DNA of 64,000 bases from Bacteroidales bacterium (GTDB taxonomy: Bacteria; Bacteroidota; Bacteroidia; Bacteroidales; JAGOPY01): the NCBI GenBank assembly GCA_017991835.1, contig JAGOPY010000010.1:1-64000 (forward strand), given 5' to 3'. A program made the translations under genes and the position numbers. Of the stretch, positions 26,275 to 34,437 are shown piece after piece (position 1 is the stretch's first letter; every line of letters starts with the position of its first letter). The notes beneath the pieces were generated by a model. That model was not told the DNA's origin and did not search any database. It saw only the letters and a list, made by a program, of their open reading frames with translations.

Positions 26275-26967
26275 ATGGTAACCAGAAGCCGGATATTGTA
26301 TGTCGAAGACGACGAAACGCTCGGGTTTATCACCTCCGAGAACCTGGAGAGAAAGGGGTATGAGGTCATTTTATGCAAAGACGGAGAATCGGCATATCAT
26401 CTCTTCAAAACAGAATTCTTCGATTTATGCCTGTTTGATGTCATGCTCCCAAAACTCGACGGGTTTACGCTGGCACGCCTTGTCAGGAAGGAAAACGAGG
26501 AGATCCCGATCATTTTCATTTCAGCTAAAACACTGACGGAAGACAAGATAGAAGGGCTGTTGCTGGGCGCCGACGATTACCTGGTGAAGCCATTTAACAT
26601 TGAAGAGTTAACATTGAAGATTGAGGTGTTCCTGAGGAGGTCGAGGGTAAATAAAGCTGAATCACCTGAAAGTGAAATCCGGATCGGCAGTTGCACCCTG
26701 GACATGGGCCTGTTGCGGCTGGAATGTGGAGGAATTGTGAAAAAACTGACATTCCGCGAAGCTGAACTGATCAGTTACTTCAGCCGGAACCGGAATAAAT
26801 TGCTCAGCCGGGAGCAGATCCTGGAGGCGGTATGGGGTGGTAACGACTATTTCTCCGGCCGGAGTCTCGATGTATTCATATCGCGGTTACGAAAATATTT
26901 CCAGGATGATAAGCTGGTCAGCATCGAAAACCGGCACGGACTGGGGTACGTTTTTGAGGTGAAATAA
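26275..26967 (+). CDS. OmpR-family response regulator (RprY-like)
   Basis: 230 residues. Receiver domain with acidic pair VEDDE, phospho-Asp in LCLFDVMLPK, Thr/Ser in IFISAKT and Lys in YLVKPFN. The C-terminal winged helix (about 133-230) includes LTFREAELISYFSRNRNKLLSREQILEAVWG and ISRLRKYFQDD. It forms a tight operon with the kinase before it. In Bacteroides the homologous pair controls oxidative-stress and envelope genes; whether that holds here is inference. Confidence 0.92.
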   Translation: MVTRSRILYVEDDETLGFITSENLERKGYEVILCKDGESAYHLFKTEFFDLCLFDVMLPKLDGFTLARLVRKENEEIPIIFISAKTLTEDKIEGLLLGADDYLVKPFNIEELTLKIEVFLRRSRVNKAESPESEIRIGSCTLDMGLLRLECGGIVKKLTFREAELISYFSRNRNKLLSREQILEAVWGGNDYFSGRSLDVFISRLRKYFQDDKLVSIENRHGLGYVFEVK

Positions 26968-26974
26968 AAGCGAA

Positions 26975-27006
26975 AAAAGGGACGCCATCCTTTGGGACGC
27001 CATCCC
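26975..27006. repeat. Tandem GGGACGCCATCC pair between convergent genes
   Basis: GGGACGCCATCC occurs twice, 15 bp apart, filling the short gap between the regulator and the cation transporter genes. The same GGACGCCATCCC word appears in the coding linker of the LytTR regulator near 16920. Confidence 0.6.
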
Positions 27007-27011
27007 TGGGA

Positions 27012-27860
27012 TCATTCCTCCGGTTCGGCATGTATGGTAATACGCAGGTTGCTGATCTGTTTATTCAGCTCCTCTTCAATCCTGTCGCAGTAAGCGTGCA
27101 CTTCTTCCAGTTTCTTGTCGGGCGGCATCTCCAGGTGAAATTCCACGAAAATATAGCTGCCTGCTTTCCGGGTTTTCAGATCGTGATATTTTACACCCAT
27201 TTTTACCAGCGAATCTTCCAGTTTTTTAAGATCTGCCAGTTTAATCGAAGTATCAAGCAATGGGGAAAAGGCCCTGGCTAATAATTCATAGGCTTCTTTC
27301 AGAATAATAACAGCCACCAGGATGGCTATGATGGGGTCGATGATATGGATCTTGGTGATCCATATAAGCAGCAATCCGATTCCGACTCCAAGGGAAGTGT
27401 AAACATCGGTCTTGAGGTGCAGGGCGTCTGCTTCAAGGGCCACAGAATCGGTCTCTTTGGCTACTTTATACAGCTTCCTTGACACAAAAATATTTACCCC
27501 GGCCGAGATGAACATAACCAATGATCCAAGCCCGATCGAATCCACAGGTTCCTTGCCGGTCATTTTACGGGTTGCTTCATAAACGATCCAGGCGGCGGCG
27601 ACAAGAATCAGCAATGCTTCAAGAACGCCGGAAAGGTTTTCGAATTTTCCATGGCCATAGGGGTGCCGTTTATCGGGAGGATTGTCGGATACTCGAACCG
27701 AGAAATAGGCAATAACTGCTGCAACCAGGTCCATCAGAGAATGTATGGCTTCCGACAAAATACTGACAGAACCGCTGATCATACCTACAATAAACTTCAT
27801 GATAATCAATAAAGTATTGGAAGCGATGGAAAGACGGGCTATTCTGACTTTCTTATTCAT
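27012..27860 (-). CDS. Cation diffusion facilitator (CDF) transporter
   Basis: 282 residues, six membrane helices and a C-terminal cytoplasmic domain. The metal site motifs are present in helix 2 (SEAIHSLMDL, H-x3-D) and helix 5 (EADALHLKTDVY, H-x3-D). The loop RVSDNPPDKRHPYGHGKFENL is family-typical. The HxxxD/HxxxD pattern suggests Zn2+ or a related divalent ion, exported in exchange for protons. There is no metal-regulator gene nearby. Confidence 0.93.
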   Translation of the reverse strand: MNKKVRIARLSIASNTLLIIMKFIVGMISGSVSILSEAIHSLMDLVAAVIAYFSVRVSDNPPDKRHPYGHGKFENLSGVLEALLILVAAAWIVYEATRKMTGKEPVDSIGLGSLVMFISAGVNIFVSRKLYKVAKETDSVALEADALHLKTDVYTSLGVGIGLLLIWITKIHIIDPIIAILVAVIILKEAYELLARAFSPLLDTSIKLADLKKLEDSLVKMGVKYHDLKTRKAGSYIFVEFHLEMPPDKKLEEVHAYCDRIEEELNKQISNLRITIHAEPEE

Positions 27861-27928
27861 TAAGAATAAATTTTAAGTCAAATGTACTATTAATAAAAGG
27901 CAAGGCGAGAGGGTGTTTTTACCAATTT

Positions 27929-28981
27929 TTACCAGGGAAGACACTGATCTGTACCCAGATAATCTTTTATAGCCTCATCAAATATTTCTGCTGACACGCA
28001 ACCCGTAGCAAGCACACTTCTGTAAGACCCCTCCAGCCTTTGCCTGAGTCGTTTTTCAATCTCACCTAACCTTTCAGCAGGTAAAATATTTTGCATCTTA
28101 TCATCATCGCAAGGCCTGCCCTGAAGATCGTAGTCATAGAATCCCTTCAGGGTTTTTAATCCGAGTTCATTATTTTTGATCAGCTTTTTCATCCGGGCCA
28201 CTATCGGGAGGTAAAGACTTTTATCCGGTTCATTTTCAATGTAATTCCGGATGGAGGCCAGCATGACATCGATGCCCACATGATCAAAAAATTCAAAGAC
28301 CCCGGCCGGGAAAAATCGCTCCTTCACGAGATCATCCATCTGGCGGTACGAAATGTCGCCGTCTTTACAAATATTAAATGCTTCGGCCTGGAAATCAAGG
28401 AGAAGACGGTTCAGGATAAACGCATGTTTTTCATCCTGCAGGAAAATATTTTTATGAATAAGTCTTAGAAAATCCTTCAGTATGCCAATGGTTTCTTCCG
28501 AAGTATCAGGACCCTGAATCAGCTCGACCGTGTTCTTCAAATTTACCGGAAAGAAGAAATGCATACCTGCAAACCGCTCCTGCCTGGATTCGGAAGGGAT
28601 TAACATGGATGGGTTTATGGAGGATGAATTCGTTGTAAAAATGCATTTCCGACCCACCATGAGGTCAAGGTTGCGGAAAAATTCCTTCTTTGTTTCCAAA
28701 TCTTCTGAGATGGACTCAATCACCAGGTCGCAATCGCCCAGGTCGACAGGCATCTCCGTTATTTTCGTCTCTTCGTTCTTTTTATGAAAAGCCGCTTCGG
28801 TCAAGATCCCGCTCTTCCAAAGAATATTGATCTTTTTCGCCGCCTGCTTCGATGCCTTCTCTTTAACCACACTGCTGCTGCAAAGCCAGGTAAGCCGGAA
28901 ATCATACCCCAGGAGAAACAGGAATATGGAAGACCCCATCTTTCCTTCTCCAACAATGCCAATATGTTTTATTTTTTTCAA
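27929..28981 (-). CDS. 3-hydroxyacyl-CoA dehydrogenase
   Basis: 350 residues. N-terminal Rossmann domain (HIGIVGEGKMGSSIF, a GxGxxG variant). The expected catalytic residues are present: Ser in TTNSSSINPSML, His in GMHFFFPVNLKNT, Glu in VELIQG and Asn in HAFILNRLLLD. The C-terminal helical domain (from about 188) and a second short domain complete the fold. It interconverts 3-hydroxyacyl- and 3-oxoacyl-CoA with NAD(H). As the last gene of the thioesterase-crotonase-KAS III operon (15 bp after KAS III) it may act as the ketoreductase of this acyl-chain pathway rather than in ordinary beta-oxidation. Confidence 0.9.
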   Translation of the reverse strand: MKKIKHIGIVGEGKMGSSIFLFLLGYDFRLTWLCSSSVVKEKASKQAAKKINILWKSGILTEAAFHKKNEETKITEMPVDLGDCDLVIESISEDLETKKEFFRNLDLMVGRKCIFTTNSSSINPSMLIPSESRQERFAGMHFFFPVNLKNTVELIQGPDTSEETIGILKDFLRLIHKNIFLQDEKHAFILNRLLLDFQAEAFNICKDGDISYRQMDDLVKERFFPAGVFEFFDHVGIDVMLASIRNYIENEPDKSLYLPIVARMKKLIKNNELGLKTLKGFYDYDLQGRPCDDDKMQNILPAERLGEIEKRLRQRLEGSYRSVLATGCVSAEIFDEAIKDYLGTDQCLPW

Positions 28982-28996
28982 TCCAAAAAGTCAAAT

Positions 28997-30115
28997 TTAG
29001 CGGTATTCCATCAGATAACCCGCCTGCATGAATTTTGACACTTCGGTGACAAAACTCAGGACCAGGTCGCCCGGGAGGAGTTTTTCGTGCCTGAGGATAT
29101 TGTCGAGGCAGATAAACGCCATCGGCGGGCCGGGATAACCCAGGCCTGACATTTTCGAATACAGTTTTTCTTTCGGGATACCCAGCGTCTCACATTCTTC
29201 CATGATCAGTTCGGAGATGTGACGGGAAGGGAAATTGACCTGGAAATATTTGAGTTTCGAAAGATCCGCCGGGTATTTTCTGAGATACCGCTCCAGCCCG
29301 TGCAGGAAAACACTTCCCCCGGGTTCGTGGAAATTGCGGGCCAGCTCGTCGCGAAACATCTGTGCGAGGTGATGGTAACCTTTCTCATACTCCTCTTTCG
29401 GGTTCATCCAGTAAGCCGGCCGGCGGTTGTTCATGGCGCTGGGCTTGTCGCCTCCCACCGATTCCATATAGGTGCTCTCCAGGTAGAGCCCTTCTTCTCC
29501 TTTGCCTGCCTCAAGAAACACAGCCCCAGCTCCGTCGCCCAGGTAATACCGCAAAAAAAGCTCCTCCTTTCTCACCAACGGCTGGTTATAGTATTCCGCC
29601 CTGAGCTCCGACGACGAAATCCCCGAAGAGATGACCAGCGCGTTCCGGTATCTCCCGCTACGGATGAATTCGTGGGCGATGAGCAGTGCTTTGTAAGCGG
29701 AGGTGCAGTTGGCATGGACCGACGTCTCAGCGCACCGGCTTATGCCAAGCGCCTCCTGTATCCTGACCGATGGCGTCGGCATCTGGTCCATATGGGCGCT
29801 GCCGTAAACGATAAATTCCACATCGCCGGGTGTCTTTCCCGCCATATCCAGTGCACGTTGCGCCGCTTTCACACTCATGGTGATGTTGTCATCGTTAAAT
29901 TCCCGCGTTACCGGATCGATGGCATAGTAGTACTGCTCTATTTCCAGCAGCTCTTTCATCATCATTTTCAGCCGCTTCATCCAGGCCCTGATCTTTTCGG
30001 GTGCTTCATGCAATTCGCCGAGGACCTGTTCGGCCTCATCGATCGACAGGGGCCTGCCGGGCAGGTAGCTGCCGGTGCCGGCGACACGAACGGTTTCCGG
30101 TAGGATGTGACTCAT
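28997..30115 (-). CDS. KAS III-like condensing enzyme with altered catalytic positions
   Basis: 372 residues from the ATG at 30115, which overlaps the stop of the upstream crotonase (ATGA); a long GC-rich extension upstream is only the other strand of that gene. Thiolase fold: nucleophile Cys137 in VHANCTSAYKAL and RYYLGDGAGAVFLEAG (about 190-204). Where KAS III enzymes have His (PHQAN-like) this protein has Asn294 (YFQVNFPSRH), and where they have Asn (GNxxS) it has a GLGYPGPP loop. The C-terminus (FVTEVSKFMQAGYLMEY) fits a separate KAS III subgroup. The alignment is by eye. If right, malonyl decarboxylation may be lost and the enzyme may transfer or condense acyl groups differently. Confidence 0.8.
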   Translation of the reverse strand: MSHILPETVRVAGTGSYLPGRPLSIDEAEQVLGELHEAPEKIRAWMKRLKMMMKELLEIEQYYYAIDPVTREFNDDNITMSVKAAQRALDMAGKTPGDVEFIVYGSAHMDQMPTPSVRIQEALGISRCAETSVHANCTSAYKALLIAHEFIRSGRYRNALVISSGISSSELRAEYYNQPLVRKEELFLRYYLGDGAGAVFLEAGKGEEGLYLESTYMESVGGDKPSAMNNRRPAYWMNPKEEYEKGYHHLAQMFRDELARNFHEPGGSVFLHGLERYLRKYPADLSKLKYFQVNFPSRHISELIMEECETLGIPKEKLYSKMSGLGYPGPPMAFICLDNILRHEKLLPGDLVLSFVTEVSKFMQAGYLMEYR

Positions 30116-30747
30116 AATGATAGTGTTGAAATCATTCCCTTTGCTATTTTTAATGTCTCTTCCACGACGGTTTTTCTCGAAACGATCCGGTGGACCAGGC
30201 CCATCTCCAGGGCCTCGCCGGCGGAGAAATTCCGGCCGCCCAGGAGCAACTCGATGGCTTTTTGCCTGCCCGCTGTCTTGGTCAGCATGACTGTTCCGCC
30301 GCAACCGGGCATCAAACCGAAGGAGCTTTCCGGGAACCCGAAAACCGCACCCTCTGCACAAATCCTGAACCGGCAGGCCAGGGCCAGCTCCAGCGCCGAT
30401 CCGAGACAGACGCCCCGGATCGCAGCGAATGTCGGTACCGGAAGTTTTTCTATGTATTGAAAACAATCACGTGCCATGGAGAGAAAAGCCGGGATCTCCT
30501 GCGGGTAGTTAGACGGAAGGCTTTCCCTTACCCGCCGGCACAGGTCGCCAGGATCAGCGCCCGAGGAGAAATGGCGGCCCGTTCCATAAACCACCAGGGC
30601 CCTGATCCCGGAACCGCGAATGACCATTCGGGTCAGCACGCTCAACTCATCGAAAAACCGGCGGTCCATGGTATTCGATGGCGGCTGGTCCAGCGTCAGG
30701 TGGCCAATGCCACCCTCTACCTTCCATCTGATCGTATTAAGCTCCAT
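30112..30747 (-). CDS. Enoyl-CoA hydratase/isomerase (crotonase) A
   Basis: 211 residues, shorter than the usual 255-260, missing much of the C-terminal helical part. Both oxyanion-hole segments are present (GRHFSSGAD and GVCLGSALELALAC), and both glutamates used by hydratases are kept, in ALELALAC and in FPESSFGLMPGCGGT. It overlaps the AcpS-like gene upstream by 11 bp and the KAS III-like gene downstream by 4 bp. It may dehydrate a 3-hydroxyacyl thioester in this pathway; decarboxylation, as in HMG-type branching, is an alternative for one of the two crotonases. Confidence 0.85.
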   Translation of the reverse strand: MELNTIRWKVEGGIGHLTLDQPPSNTMDRRFFDELSVLTRMVIRGSGIRALVVYGTGRHFSSGADPGDLCRRVRESLPSNYPQEIPAFLSMARDCFQYIEKLPVPTFAAIRGVCLGSALELALACRFRICAEGAVFGFPESSFGLMPGCGGTVMLTKTAGRQKAIELLLGGRNFSAGEALEMGLVHRIVSRKTVVEETLKIAKGMISTLSL

Positions 30748-31117
30748 TTCGGGTAAAAATTGTCAGGCTGGTGATATAATTCCGGGAATGCGAAAGGGAG
30801 CAGACAACAGACCGGAAGCCGGCCCTGCTGAGAGCTGCCTGCCACAGTTCACTGAACCGGATCTCCGGTTTGCCAAAAGGATCGTTCAGAATCTCTATTT
30901 CCGTTACCGGGGTATTCATTCCAACCTGGTCAGCAATTCTTTTCCTGACCAGGTAGCGGGCAGCCAGGCTTCCCGATAACCTTTTCTGGCCAAAGGTTTC
31001 CAGTTCCTTCTCCGTAAACCAGTTTTCCTTTTCTTCCGAAGATGAAAACCGACGGAAAAAATCTTCCCTGGATATGATATCGGTGAAAATATTGTTCTCA
31101 GTAATAGTCCCCATCAT
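30737..31117 (-). CDS. AcpS-like protein with a missing metal-site glutamate
   Basis: 126 residues. It follows the AcpS fold: FTDIISREDF (Asp13 where AcpS has its Asp), WFTEKELETF, SGSLAARYLVRKRIAD, EIEILNDPFGKPEIRF and CSLSHSRNYITSL. The AcpS motif FAAKEA reads YLVRKR here, so the metal-binding Glu is Lys59. It is therefore unlikely to be a normal phosphopantetheinyl transferase. It lies between the two crotonases and overlaps both (11 and 4 bp), so it belongs to their operon; a binding or scaffolding role towards the ACP is an inference. Confidence 0.75.
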   Translation of the reverse strand: MMGTITENNIFTDIISREDFFRRFSSSEEKENWFTEKELETFGQKRLSGSLAARYLVRKRIADQVGMNTPVTEIEILNDPFGKPEIRFSELWQAALSRAGFRSVVCSLSHSRNYITSLTIFTRNGA

Positions 31118-31851
31118 CCTGAATGAAAATTATTGACAGCCAGGGCGCAGAAAAGCCGGGTCTCCTCCGCCAGGGCGCTTTCCGTATCCATCTCCCGGGC
31201 ATTGTGAATGGATCTCATGATGGAGCGGATCACTGCGGGATCACGGTCATCCGTTAGTTTATGAAGAAAATCAAGGGTGAAGGCATGAAGACCGGGAGCA
31301 GGCACAACATGATCGGCAAGGCCCATCTCCATTGCTTTCTCAGCATTGACCGTGTCACCCGAAAGGATCATTCCGGCGGCCCTGCCCTGCCCGATCAGCC
31401 GGGAAAGCATGACCGTTCCTCCCAGGCCCGGCATCAGGCCGTGGTTGATCTCAGGGAATGCAAAAAGGGCGTTCTCAGCGCAAATCCGGAAATGGCAGGC
31501 CAGGGCGATCTCCAGTCCGCCACCGAAGCAAACCCCGCTGATTTCGGCTGCAACAGGAATCTCCGTCGTATCAATAAACCGGATAATTGCTTTGCCGGCA
31601 TCCATCTTTTCCGCCAATGCAGCTTTATCCGATGCCAGCTCTTTCAAATGACTGAGGCTGGCCCCGGCTGAAAAATGACGTCCGCTTCCCCGGATGATCA
31701 CCCCTTTCAAACCGGGTTCGCCGAAAAATTCTTCTAGCAATGGCAACGGCAAAAATGCCGGTTCTTCCAGCTGATTTCCTTTGGGCCCCTGCAACGTCAG
31801 GATCCCGATCGACCCTGATCTTTCCCATATCTTTTCCCTGGAAACTTCCAT
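31114..31851 (-). CDS. Enoyl-CoA hydratase/isomerase (crotonase) B
   Basis: 245 residues. GRHFSAGASLSHL and GVCFGGGLEIALACHF form the oxyanion hole; the two glutamates are in GGGLEIALAC and FPEINHGLMPGLGGT. It is closely related to crotonase A, so the pair probably arose by duplication, with the AcpS-like gene between them. It shares one base with the thioesterase stop upstream, consistent with translational coupling. Confidence 0.88.
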   Translation of the reverse strand: MEVSREKIWERSGSIGILTLQGPKGNQLEEPAFLPLPLLEEFFGEPGLKGVIIRGSGRHFSAGASLSHLKELASDKAALAEKMDAGKAIIRFIDTTEIPVAAEISGVCFGGGLEIALACHFRICAENALFAFPEINHGLMPGLGGTVMLSRLIGQGRAAGMILSGDTVNAEKAMEMGLADHVVPAPGLHAFTLDFLHKLTDDRDPAVIRSIMRSIHNAREMDTESALAEETRLFCALAVNNFHSG

Positions 31852-32237
31852 CAGGTGATCAGTTTATCAGTAATGGCCTTCGGAATATCCCGGACCAGCT
31901 TCCCCTTGTCGGTAAAAAGTGTCTTGATAGTTGCAGAGCAGATCTTCAGGTTCGATCCTTTTAAATACATCTTATGATGAAAAACAAGATAAGGAGGTTC
32001 ACTTGTAATCCCGGTCCTGACGATCACTTCGTCGAAAAGTGAAATTTCCCGGCTGTACCTCACATGCACATCGATCACCACAAGCAACAGATCGTTTTCA
32101 TGAAAATAACCGAGGAGGCCGAGGTTCCGGAATAGCTCCCATCGCGCCTGCTCAAGATAATTCAGGTAAACGGCATGGTTTACATGACCATATGAATCAA
32201 GCTCATAGCCTCTTACGCTGAAATTATATTCGAACAT
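31851..32237 (-). CDS. Hotdog-fold acyl thioesterase (YbgC/4HBT type)
   Basis: 128 residues. The family core is clear: RGYELDSYGHVNHAVYLNYLEQARWE, where the Asp before SYGHVN is the catalytic residue, and the later strand VRYSREISLFDEVIVRTGI. Members hydrolyse acyl-CoA or acyl-ACP thioesters. It is the first gene of the five-enzyme minus-strand operon and probably releases the finished acyl chain or clears stalled intermediates. Confidence 0.88.
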   Translation of the reverse strand: MFEYNFSVRGYELDSYGHVNHAVYLNYLEQARWELFRNLGLLGYFHENDLLLVVIDVHVRYSREISLFDEVIVRTGITSEPPYLVFHHKMYLKGSNLKICSATIKTLFTDKGKLVRDIPKAITDKLIT

Positions 32238-32367
32238 AATGATGTTTAGGAACGTTCAGGTAAAAATATCTGCAAAGTATAATATGTGACAAAAATAGAA
32301 GGAAAGTTTTATTTATTTTGCCAGAAGTTGAAAACGGAATCATTTACTCAATATTAAAACCGGAAAA
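32238..32367. promoter_or_regulatory. Divergent promoter region of the acyl-carrier locus
   Basis: 130 bp separate the thioesterase (minus) and KAS II (plus) genes, so both halves of the locus can be controlled from here. On the minus strand TATTTTTG (32290-32297) matches the Bacteroidota -7 consensus TAnnTTTG. On the plus strand TTATTTTG (32313-32320) is one base off. I find no good -33 TTTG for either, so the assignments are tentative. Confidence 0.35.
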
Positions 32368-33582
32368 ATGCCGAGAAAAGTGGTCATCACGGGAATGAGC
32401 CTGATTACTTCGCTGGGATTGGATCTTCAGACAAACTGGGATAATCTGAAAGCGGGCAGAAACGGCGTAAAGCGCATTACACTTTTTGATCCCACGGATT
32501 TGCAAACGCAGGTTGCAGCGCAGGTTTCCGAAGATTTTGAGGCTTGCTCGACACAATACCTCAAGAAACGGACCGCCGACCAGATGACAAGGGTGACCCG
32601 GATGGCTTTTGTCTGTGCATCCGACGCAATCAAAGATGCCGGGTTGGATTTTGAGGCTCAGGACAGGACGAGGTGCGGTGTCATTCTCGGTGTGGTAAGC
32701 ACCGGTAATACATCCGCCGAAAAAGGTACGACGGCAAGGAACCGGGTGCTTAAAAGCATGAACAATGCCATGCCGGCCTGGATCTCGCTCGAGCACAAAC
32801 TGATGGGCCCTAATTTTACCGTATCCTCTGCCTGCTCTTCATCGGCATATGCCATTGGCCTAGGATACGACCTGATTCGCAACGGCACGGCCGATATAGT
32901 GATCACCGGCGGGGCCGACTCCATCATCAACCGAGAAGAGATCGAGGGCTTCAACGAACTGTATGCCCTGTCGGTCAATAATGATCCCGAAACCGCCAGC
33001 CGGCCTTTTTCCCTCGACCGCGACGGGTTTGTCATCGGGGAAGGCGCCGGTATCCTGATCCTCGAATCGGAAGAGTCGGCTAAAAAAAGAAATGCCCGGA
33101 TTTACGCCGAACTGGCCGGGTATGCCATCACCAGCGAAGCTTACAACATCATGGCCCCCATGAAAGACGGGGAAGGTATTTGCCACACCATCTATGAGGC
33201 GTTAAAAAATGCCGGCATTAAACCGGAGGAAGTGGAGTATATCAATGCCCACGGGACGTCGACGATCCTTAACGACCGTTACGAAACCATGGCCATCAAA
33301 AAGGTTTTCGGAGAGCGGGCTTACCGGATTCCCGTTTCATCGACAAAGTCGATGATCGGGCATACCGTGGGAGCTGCCGGCGCCATTGAAGGAATCGTGA
33401 CCATTCTGAGCATTTATCATGACGTGATCACGCCAACGATCCATCTCGATCAGCCGGATCCTGAACTGGACCTCGATTATGTGCCGCACACCTTACGTAA
33501 CCAGTTGGTAAACTGTGCCTTATCCAATTCATTTGCTTTCGGGGGACATAATGCCACACTGGTATTTAAGAAATATGCCTAA
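32368..33582 (+). CDS. Beta-ketoacyl-ACP synthase II-like (FabF family)
   Basis: 404 residues with the full Cys-His-His set: Cys156 in SSACSSSAYA, His295 in INAHGTST and His332 in KSMIGHTVGAAG, plus Lys327. It should therefore condense, not only decarboxylate. It differs from a housekeeping FabF by being placed with a dedicated ACP, AcpS and acyltransferase in one operon. It probably elongates chains on the ACP encoded 36 bp downstream. Confidence 0.92.
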   Translation: MPRKVVITGMSLITSLGLDLQTNWDNLKAGRNGVKRITLFDPTDLQTQVAAQVSEDFEACSTQYLKKRTADQMTRVTRMAFVCASDAIKDAGLDFEAQDRTRCGVILGVVSTGNTSAEKGTTARNRVLKSMNNAMPAWISLEHKLMGPNFTVSSACSSSAYAIGLGYDLIRNGTADIVITGGADSIINREEIEGFNELYALSVNNDPETASRPFSLDRDGFVIGEGAGILILESEESAKKRNARIYAELAGYAITSEAYNIMAPMKDGEGICHTIYEALKNAGIKPEEVEYINAHGTSTILNDRYETMAIKKVFGERAYRIPVSSTKSMIGHTVGAAGAIEGIVTILSIYHDVITPTIHLDQPDPELDLDYVPHTLRNQLVNCALSNSFAFGGHNATLVFKKYA

Positions 33583-33618
33583 TTTTACCCCCTTAATCCC
33601 AAAAAACTCAACCTGTAT

Positions 33619-33924
33619 ATGATCGAAATAACAGATGAAATCAGAAGTGATGTAAGAGAAATAGTCTGCCAGTTCTTTGCCGAACAGTGTGAAGTGGAGA
33701 TCGGCTCCATTAACGACCAGACCAACATCATCACCGATCTCGAAGGCGATTCGCTCATGTTCCTGGAATTGATCGAAATCTTTAAAAAGAAATACAACCT
33801 CGATATCGAACTGAAAACCGTCGGGAAATATGTCCTGAAACACCCGGTGGAAACCATTGGACAATTGATCGAAACCCAGTTGCTGATGATCCAATACGGG
33901 AACCAGATCCTGGAAATGAAATAG
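33619..33924 (+). CDS. Acyl carrier protein
   Basis: 101 residues, acidic. The phosphopantetheine serine is Ser45 in LEGDSLMFLELIE (the DSL motif). Four-helix pattern is normal to about residue 85, with a short extension (LLMIQYGNQILEMK). The gene lies between KAS II and AcpS, so it is the dedicated carrier of this locus rather than the general fatty acid ACP. Confidence 0.92.
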   Translation: MIEITDEIRSDVREIVCQFFAEQCEVEIGSINDQTNIITDLEGDSLMFLELIEIFKKKYNLDIELKTVGKYVLKHPVETIGQLIETQLLMIQYGNQILEMK

Positions 33925-33934
33925 TTGCAACCCG

Positions 33935-34333
33935 ATGAGTGAAATTGCCGGATGTGGGATAGATATTGAAGAGCTGGCCCGGTTTTCCAGGCATTTACCC
34001 GTTAACGATCCGATTCCTGATCTATGGCACATGATCTCCACCGAAGAGGAGATCAGTATCAACCGGCTGGTTTCACCTCATGTATCATTTCCCCTCTCAT
34101 TTTCCTGCAAGGAAGCCATGTTTAAAGCCCTCGGCAGGAGTTGGACCAACAGCAATATTTCCTGGAAAGAGATCGAACTGATCTTTCGGGATCATCACCT
34201 GGAGGGTAGCTATTTCATCCGACTGACAGGTCATGCCCTGGAAAGGTACCGGGCTTTAAAGTGCACGAAAATCGAGTCCGCTTTTTCCTACACGGATGAC
34301 TATGTAATTTTTCAGATAATTTTGCACTCTTAA
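33935..34333 (+). CDS. Holo-ACP synthase-like phosphopantetheinyl transferase
   Basis: 132 residues. It has both metal-site motifs of AcpS: GCGIDIEELARF (Asp10) and FSCKEAMFKALG (Glu60). It should transfer 4'-phosphopantetheine from CoA to the ACP encoded 10 bp upstream. This contrasts with the second AcpS-like protein of the locus (30737-31117), which has lost the Glu. Confidence 0.88.
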   Translation: MSEIAGCGIDIEELARFSRHLPVNDPIPDLWHMISTEEEISINRLVSPHVSFPLSFSCKEAMFKALGRSWTNSNISWKEIELIFRDHHLEGSYFIRLTGHALERYRALKCTKIESAFSYTDDYVIFQIILHS

Positions 34334-34437
34334 AATCTGGCGTTATCGGAACCTGTATCATTTTTCCTGCATTTCCGGGTGAATACACCGGCAAAGAGGG
34401 CCTGGCGCTCCGGGGCCGGGAAGCCCATTTCCGCCTG

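Noticed and set aside
29219-30103. Open frame of 294 codons opposite the KAS III-like gene
   Set aside because: Shadow of a GC-rich real gene; no family features and it would run against a tight operon.
30116-30466. N-terminal extension of the KAS III-like gene (117 residues)
   Set aside because: The extension is arginine- and glycine-rich antisense of the crotonase gene. The ATG at 30115 with the ATGA overlap is a much better start.
27929-34333. HMG-CoA-synthase type beta-branching cassette (KS, ACP, HCS, two ECH)
   Set aside because: The parts list is similar, but the KAS II keeps its active Cys instead of a decarboxylase Ser, and the third enzyme looks like KAS III rather than HMG-CoA synthase. 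Kept only as an alternative.
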